A stretch of 24,612 bases of DNA from a virus, in the IMG/VR virus record IMGVR_UViG_3300031673_005895, positions 1-24,612 of that record, one strand, 5' to 3'. Shown here piece by piece: positions 21,762 through 24,612 of this stretch. The notes under the pieces are model-generated. The model did not search any database and had not been told where the DNA came from. It saw nothing but the letters and a program-made list of their open reading frames with translations. Each line of letters starts with the position of its first letter. Positions within the stretch are counted from its first letter, which is position 1. Made by a program: the position numbers and the translations under genes.

Positions 21762-23545
21762 TGACCTGGCCGACCGGCGTCTACGTTGCAACTGAGTCGC
21801 GCGGCATATTTTATACCGCGAATTTTACCGACCCCACCGATGCTACACAACCCATCTGGACGGCGGTCAATGGCGGACTGGGCGTGCTGACGATCTTCAA
21901 TTTCGCCCTCGATCCGTTTGATCGCGCCGGACGCCAGTTGTGTTTGACGACTACCGAGAATACGGTTTACATCCGTTATGGCGCAGGCAACTGGGCGCCG
22001 ATCCTCACACAAGCACAAACGCGCACCATCACCGGAAATGTAGCAGCGATCAATTGTTGGGTGACAGCGGATAACAGCATTGCGGGGCGCGTGTGGGTAG
22101 CCGCATACGCCCAGGTCGGCGCGGATAACCGACTGCTTTTTCTGCGCACTGACGATGATGGCATAAACTGGACGTGGACACAGACCGGGAATAGATGGCC
22201 ACTGTTTGGATGGGGAAATTTGATTGCTAATGGTACGGAGTTGTGGTTTTCATTCAGTAGCGGAACCGGCGGGCCTGGCAAGATGGGCTACAGCAATGAC
22301 ATCGGAGCAACGTGGTCGCTCACAGTAGGATATGACTCTGCAACGGGCTATGCGGCTGTTAATCCATTAGAGCTATTTAAAGTGTACTCTCCAAAATTCT
22401 ACGATTTGTATTCTGTGGATACCGCTATGGCTATAACAAAACTGCAAGACGTGTTGAATCTCGGCGATGTGACCTCTTCGCAGCAGTTATGGTTTTCTGC
22501 AAATGGCACAGGATACCAGCGTATTGTAAAGAGCTACAAAATTTATACGACGCTTGACGGATGGGCAACCGTTGTTGATCCTGCACCAGTAGCCAAGACG
22601 AACGCCATAAGTACACTACTTGCGCCATTGAGTAGTAATGAGGACTGGATGATTCTAGGATCACGGACACCATTGGCATTACAAACTCATACCATTTTTA
22701 CACTCATCGGTGATACGGGTATCGAGATAGGTAAATCTGGCAGTGATCCAATAGGTGGTGTGGATAGCATACCTAAAGCCGGAAACGGATTGACGCTTGA
22801 TGGAATCGGATTACTGGTGGCAAACCTCGCTCCGCCGACCGCGACAATCACGCCCGCCGCCGCGAATACAAATCAGGTCTGCGAATCGCAGACGTTTGTT
22901 GCCACGCTCACGGGGATAATTGCAGAAACATATCTGTGGAGTACGGACGGATTAGTTTCCGGGCAAGGGACGCCAACGGCGGTTTATAACTGGTCTGCGA
23001 CGTGCGGGCATACAGTCAGCGTCATTATCACGGCCGCCGGAGCAAATTACACAGCTACCTATTCGCCCGTTCTTACCCTGAGCCTGATGCAGATTTGCAC
23101 GGCCATTAAAAACACCCTCCAAGGCGCAATGAGTGCCAGTCTATTGGCGCGCGTATACAACTTCAACGAACTACCCGAAGGAGTGAATGACGCGCCGTCG
23201 CTGATGGTGTACTGGCAGAATGTAGTCAATGATGCCTTACACGGGGAAACCGACCGCTGGACATTTGCGGGGCGACGTGTTAAAGATATGGCATTTCACG
23301 TCGACTTTTTCGCTAACCCGCGCAACAACCTGGACGAGAATAACGAGACGCTTACCGAGGCGGCCAGCGAGATCATTGACATACTGGAAATGCAATCGCT
23401 CATTTGTGCAGCCAATGCGCATTGCCCGCCGTTCGGTCTGTGCGCGCTAAAATCATTTCACTGGCAAGGCGAGCGCGTCGTCTTTGATTATGGCGGCGTC
23501 ATCTACTACGGCGCGCGTTTTATCATCACCGTGAGGACGTATTGA
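21761..23545 (+). CDS. BNR/Asp-box beta-propeller and PKD-like domain fused to tail terminator protein
   Basis: A 594-residue protein. Residues 1 to about 350 look like sialidase-type propeller blades, with Asp boxes TDDDGINW at 130-137 and SNDIGATW at 178-185 and a blade-like PIWTAVNGGLG at 31-41. Residues about 358-440 look like a PKD/Ig-type domain (TITPAAANTN, YLWSTDG, HTVSVIITAAG). Residues 441-594 fit a tail terminator or completion protein, normally a stand-alone 130-150 residue protein (ICTAIKNTLQG, APSLMVYWQN, FHVDFFANP, GARFIITVRTY). Gene order supports that role. About 22200-22800 (residues 146-346) is much more AT-rich than both sides, suggesting replacement of blades. The propeller may project from the neck and bind glycan. 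Confidence 0.65.
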   Translation: MTWPTGVYVATESRGIFYTANFTDPTDATQPIWTAVNGGLGVLTIFNFALDPFDRAGRQLCLTTTENTVYIRYGAGNWAPILTQAQTRTITGNVAAINCWVTADNSIAGRVWVAAYAQVGADNRLLFLRTDDDGINWTWTQTGNRWPLFGWGNLIANGTELWFSFSSGTGGPGKMGYSNDIGATWSLTVGYDSATGYAAVNPLELFKVYSPKFYDLYSVDTAMAITKLQDVLNLGDVTSSQQLWFSANGTGYQRIVKSYKIYTTLDGWATVVDPAPVAKTNAISTLLAPLSSNEDWMILGSRTPLALQTHTIFTLIGDTGIEIGKSGSDPIGGVDSIPKAGNGLTLDGIGLLVANLAPPTATITPAAANTNQVCESQTFVATLTGIIAETYLWSTDGLVSGQGTPTAVYNWSATCGHTVSVIITAAGANYTATYSPVLTLSLMQICTAIKNTLQGAMSASLLARVYNFNELPEGVNDAPSLMVYWQNVVNDALHGETDRWTFAGRRVKDMAFHVDFFANPRNNLDENNETLTEAASEIIDILEMQSLICAANAHCPPFGLCALKSFHWQGERVVFDYGGVIYYGARFIITVRTY

Positions 23546-23551
23546 TGCATT

Positions 23552-23869
23552 ATGCTCTATCGAGCCTTGGACAATCTAAACATCGGGGTGCGGCGCTACG
23601 AAGTTTTTAACAGTGTCCGTCTAAAAGAGAAAGCGCGCATCTTGTTAGAATCACGCGAGGTCATTGCCCCGGTAAACTCGCCGCCGCTGGAAATCTTGCC
23701 CGCGTGGGGCACGCGCCTTGAGATATTGGCGCAAGCGGGGGTTCTTACTCTCGCCGACGTATTATTATTTTCCGGCGTTCCCGCCGGAGTAGAGGCCGCG
23801 ACCTGGGCGAATTGGCGCACCGAGGCCGAGGACGCTTTGACCATTAAATGTATAAACTGTAGGAGGTAA
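23552..23869 (+). CDS. Small phage protein with helix-hairpin-helix-like segment
   Basis: A 105-residue protein between the tail terminator and tail tube genes. The first half is basic and extended (YRALDNLNIGVRRYEVF, LLESREVIAPVNSPP); residues 50-95 (GTRLEILAQAGVLTLADVLLFSGVPAG) look like a helix-hairpin-helix element. It ends in CINCRR. In phages small proteins at this position are neck or tail accessory proteins. The assignment is by position and local pattern only. Confidence 0.5.
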   Translation: MLYRALDNLNIGVRRYEVFNSVRLKEKARILLESREVIAPVNSPPLEILPAWGTRLEILAQAGVLTLADVLLFSGVPAGVEAATWANWRTEAEDALTIKCINCRR

Positions 23870-23873
23870 GACA

Positions 23874-24332
23874 ATGCCAATGACAAGTAATGCAACTGCA
23901 CAAGCCTGCTCAAAAGTCGAAATCCAGCCGGGTTGTACCGGGTCCTGGTACGACATTGGGGGCGAGGCCACGACCGTAACGCTACCCGAAGAAGTGGTCA
24001 ACACCGGGATGATGTACGTGTTTAACGACGACCGAGCCATCACCACCCACGGCAAGAAACAACCTTTCACCGCTGTGGTAAGTGGCGCATTTACGAACGG
24101 CGCAACGGAAGCCTTCAATCTGGTCCGCGCCATCTGGCAGACGGCGGGTTGTGACCGCAAGATGTGCTTGCGCGTAACCCCGGAGGGCGGGAATATCGGC
24201 GACCTCGAAATCTATGTCGGCGACCTCCTGACCGGTCTCAAGCCGCCAGACGTGGACGCTGGATCCGGAGATCCTTCCGCATTCTCGTTTAGCGTCTACG
24301 GCAACTACGACTATGACACAAAGGCTTCATAA
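23874..24332 (+). CDS. Major tail tube protein candidate
   Basis: A 152-residue protein with AGGAGG seven bases before ATG 23874. It is beta-rich with TLPEEVVNTGMMYVFNDDRAIT, PFTAVVSGAFTNGATEAFNLVR, LEIYVGDLLTGLKPPDVD and a final SFSVYGNYDYD. The size, the final beta strand and the place between tail terminator and tail chaperone fit a siphovirus tail tube protein. No contractile sheath gene is seen between them. Family-level homology is inferred from position and beta character. Confidence 0.6.
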   Translation: MPMTSNATAQACSKVEIQPGCTGSWYDIGGEATTVTLPEEVVNTGMMYVFNDDRAITTHGKKQPFTAVVSGAFTNGATEAFNLVRAIWQTAGCDRKMCLRVTPEGGNIGDLEIYVGDLLTGLKPPDVDAGSGDPSAFSFSVYGNYDYDTKAS

Positions 24333-24589
24333 TGGCAACGCTAACTTTACCACCAGAGTTGCTACAGAAACACGTCGAGGAGTTCTTTGCGGCTGAATCT
24401 GAATTGCGCGCCGGGCGTTCGCTGGTCGGCGCGCAACAGAATGGCATCGCCGTGCGCGTCGCCGCGCGGTTGGGATGGCTCGATGTTGCCGAGGAAGATG
24501 TTGGCGAAATGCACCCAGGAGAAGTGTTACGTATCGCGGCGGAGTTGAATGAGGCTATCGGCGCCGCATACGAACTATCGGGGGAATGA
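24332..24589 (+). CDS. Tail assembly chaperone candidate
   Basis: An 85-residue, mostly helical acidic protein (LLQKHVEEFFAAESELRAG, ISARLGWL-type core, EVLRIAAELNEAIGAAYEL) directly after the tail tube gene, starting inside its stop (TAATG). Size, helicity and location match the first of the two tail assembly chaperones of siphoviruses, which bind the tape measure protein. The overlapping next frame may be the second chaperone. Confidence 0.55.
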   Translation: MATLTLPPELLQKHVEEFFAAESELRAGRSLVGAQQNGIAVRVAARLGWLDVAEEDVGEMHPGEVLRIAAELNEAIGAAYELSGE

Positions 24590-24612
24590 TCCGGGCGGTG
24601 AAAAAATACGCC
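24586..24612 (+). CDS. Start of next gene, cut by the window edge
   Basis: ATG 24586 overlaps the TGA of the chaperone candidate (ATGA) and opens MIRAVKKYA, nine codons, before the sequence ends. By gene order it is probably the second tail assembly chaperone. It lies in the -1 frame relative to the first, so either coupled initiation or a programmed frameshift could express it. Confidence 0.4.

Overview
The window is a stretch of a tailed double-stranded DNA phage or prophage (class Caudoviricetes, most likely siphovirus-like). Genes are tightly packed, nearly all on the + strand, and many overlap through ATGA, GTGA or TAATG junctions with AAGGAGG-like ribosome binding sites. The order is the classical morphogenesis order: small terminase, large terminase, portal, protease, capsid, connector, head closure, tail terminator, tail tube, tail chaperone. 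Background GC is moderately high, with several sharply AT-rich islands. No integrase, repressor, tRNA or CRISPR array is visible, so lifestyle and host cannot be fixed from this sequence. A siphovirus-type tail is suggested by the tail terminator and tube proteins without a sheath gene, but the window ends too early to be sure.

Layout. 1-1887: end of a probable C39-like peptidase (endolysin candidate) and small proteins, including two membrane proteins that may belong to a lysis module. 1868-3106: a ParB-like/DNA methyltransferase fusion. 2964-3827 (minus): an SPL-like radical SAM gene with its own consensus promoter and ribosome binding site; its 3' end overlaps the methyltransferase for 143 bp. 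3828-4480: AT-rich control region with repeated -35-like elements, a small Cys protein and a truncated HTH-like remnant. 4481-8369: terminase subunits and a portal fused to a MuF-like domain. 8388-9062: three small genes, with a consensus promoter inside the second and a terminator-like hairpin after the third. 9071-12034: prohead protease, HK97-type major capsid protein and a probable capsid accessory protein.

12035-20642 is the standout: about 8.6 kb, largely translationally coupled, lying between the capsid genes and the head-tail connector. It encodes several glycosyltransferases (GT-A, GT-B and GT2 types, one a GT-B/GT-A fusion), three methyltransferases (one with a kinase-like N-terminal part), a sugar formyltransferase-like enzyme and a DegT-type sugar aminotransferase, plus two AT-rich small genes of unknown function. 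This looks like a pathway that makes and transfers a modified amino sugar glycan. Its place inside the late structural operon suggests that it decorates the virion, although modification of the host surface remains possible.

20644-24612 returns to virion assembly: head-tail connector, HK97 gp10-like protein, a very unusual fusion of a BNR/Asp-box beta-propeller and PKD-like domain to a tail terminator domain, a small helical protein, a tail tube protein, a tail assembly chaperone, and the first codons of the next gene at the window edge.
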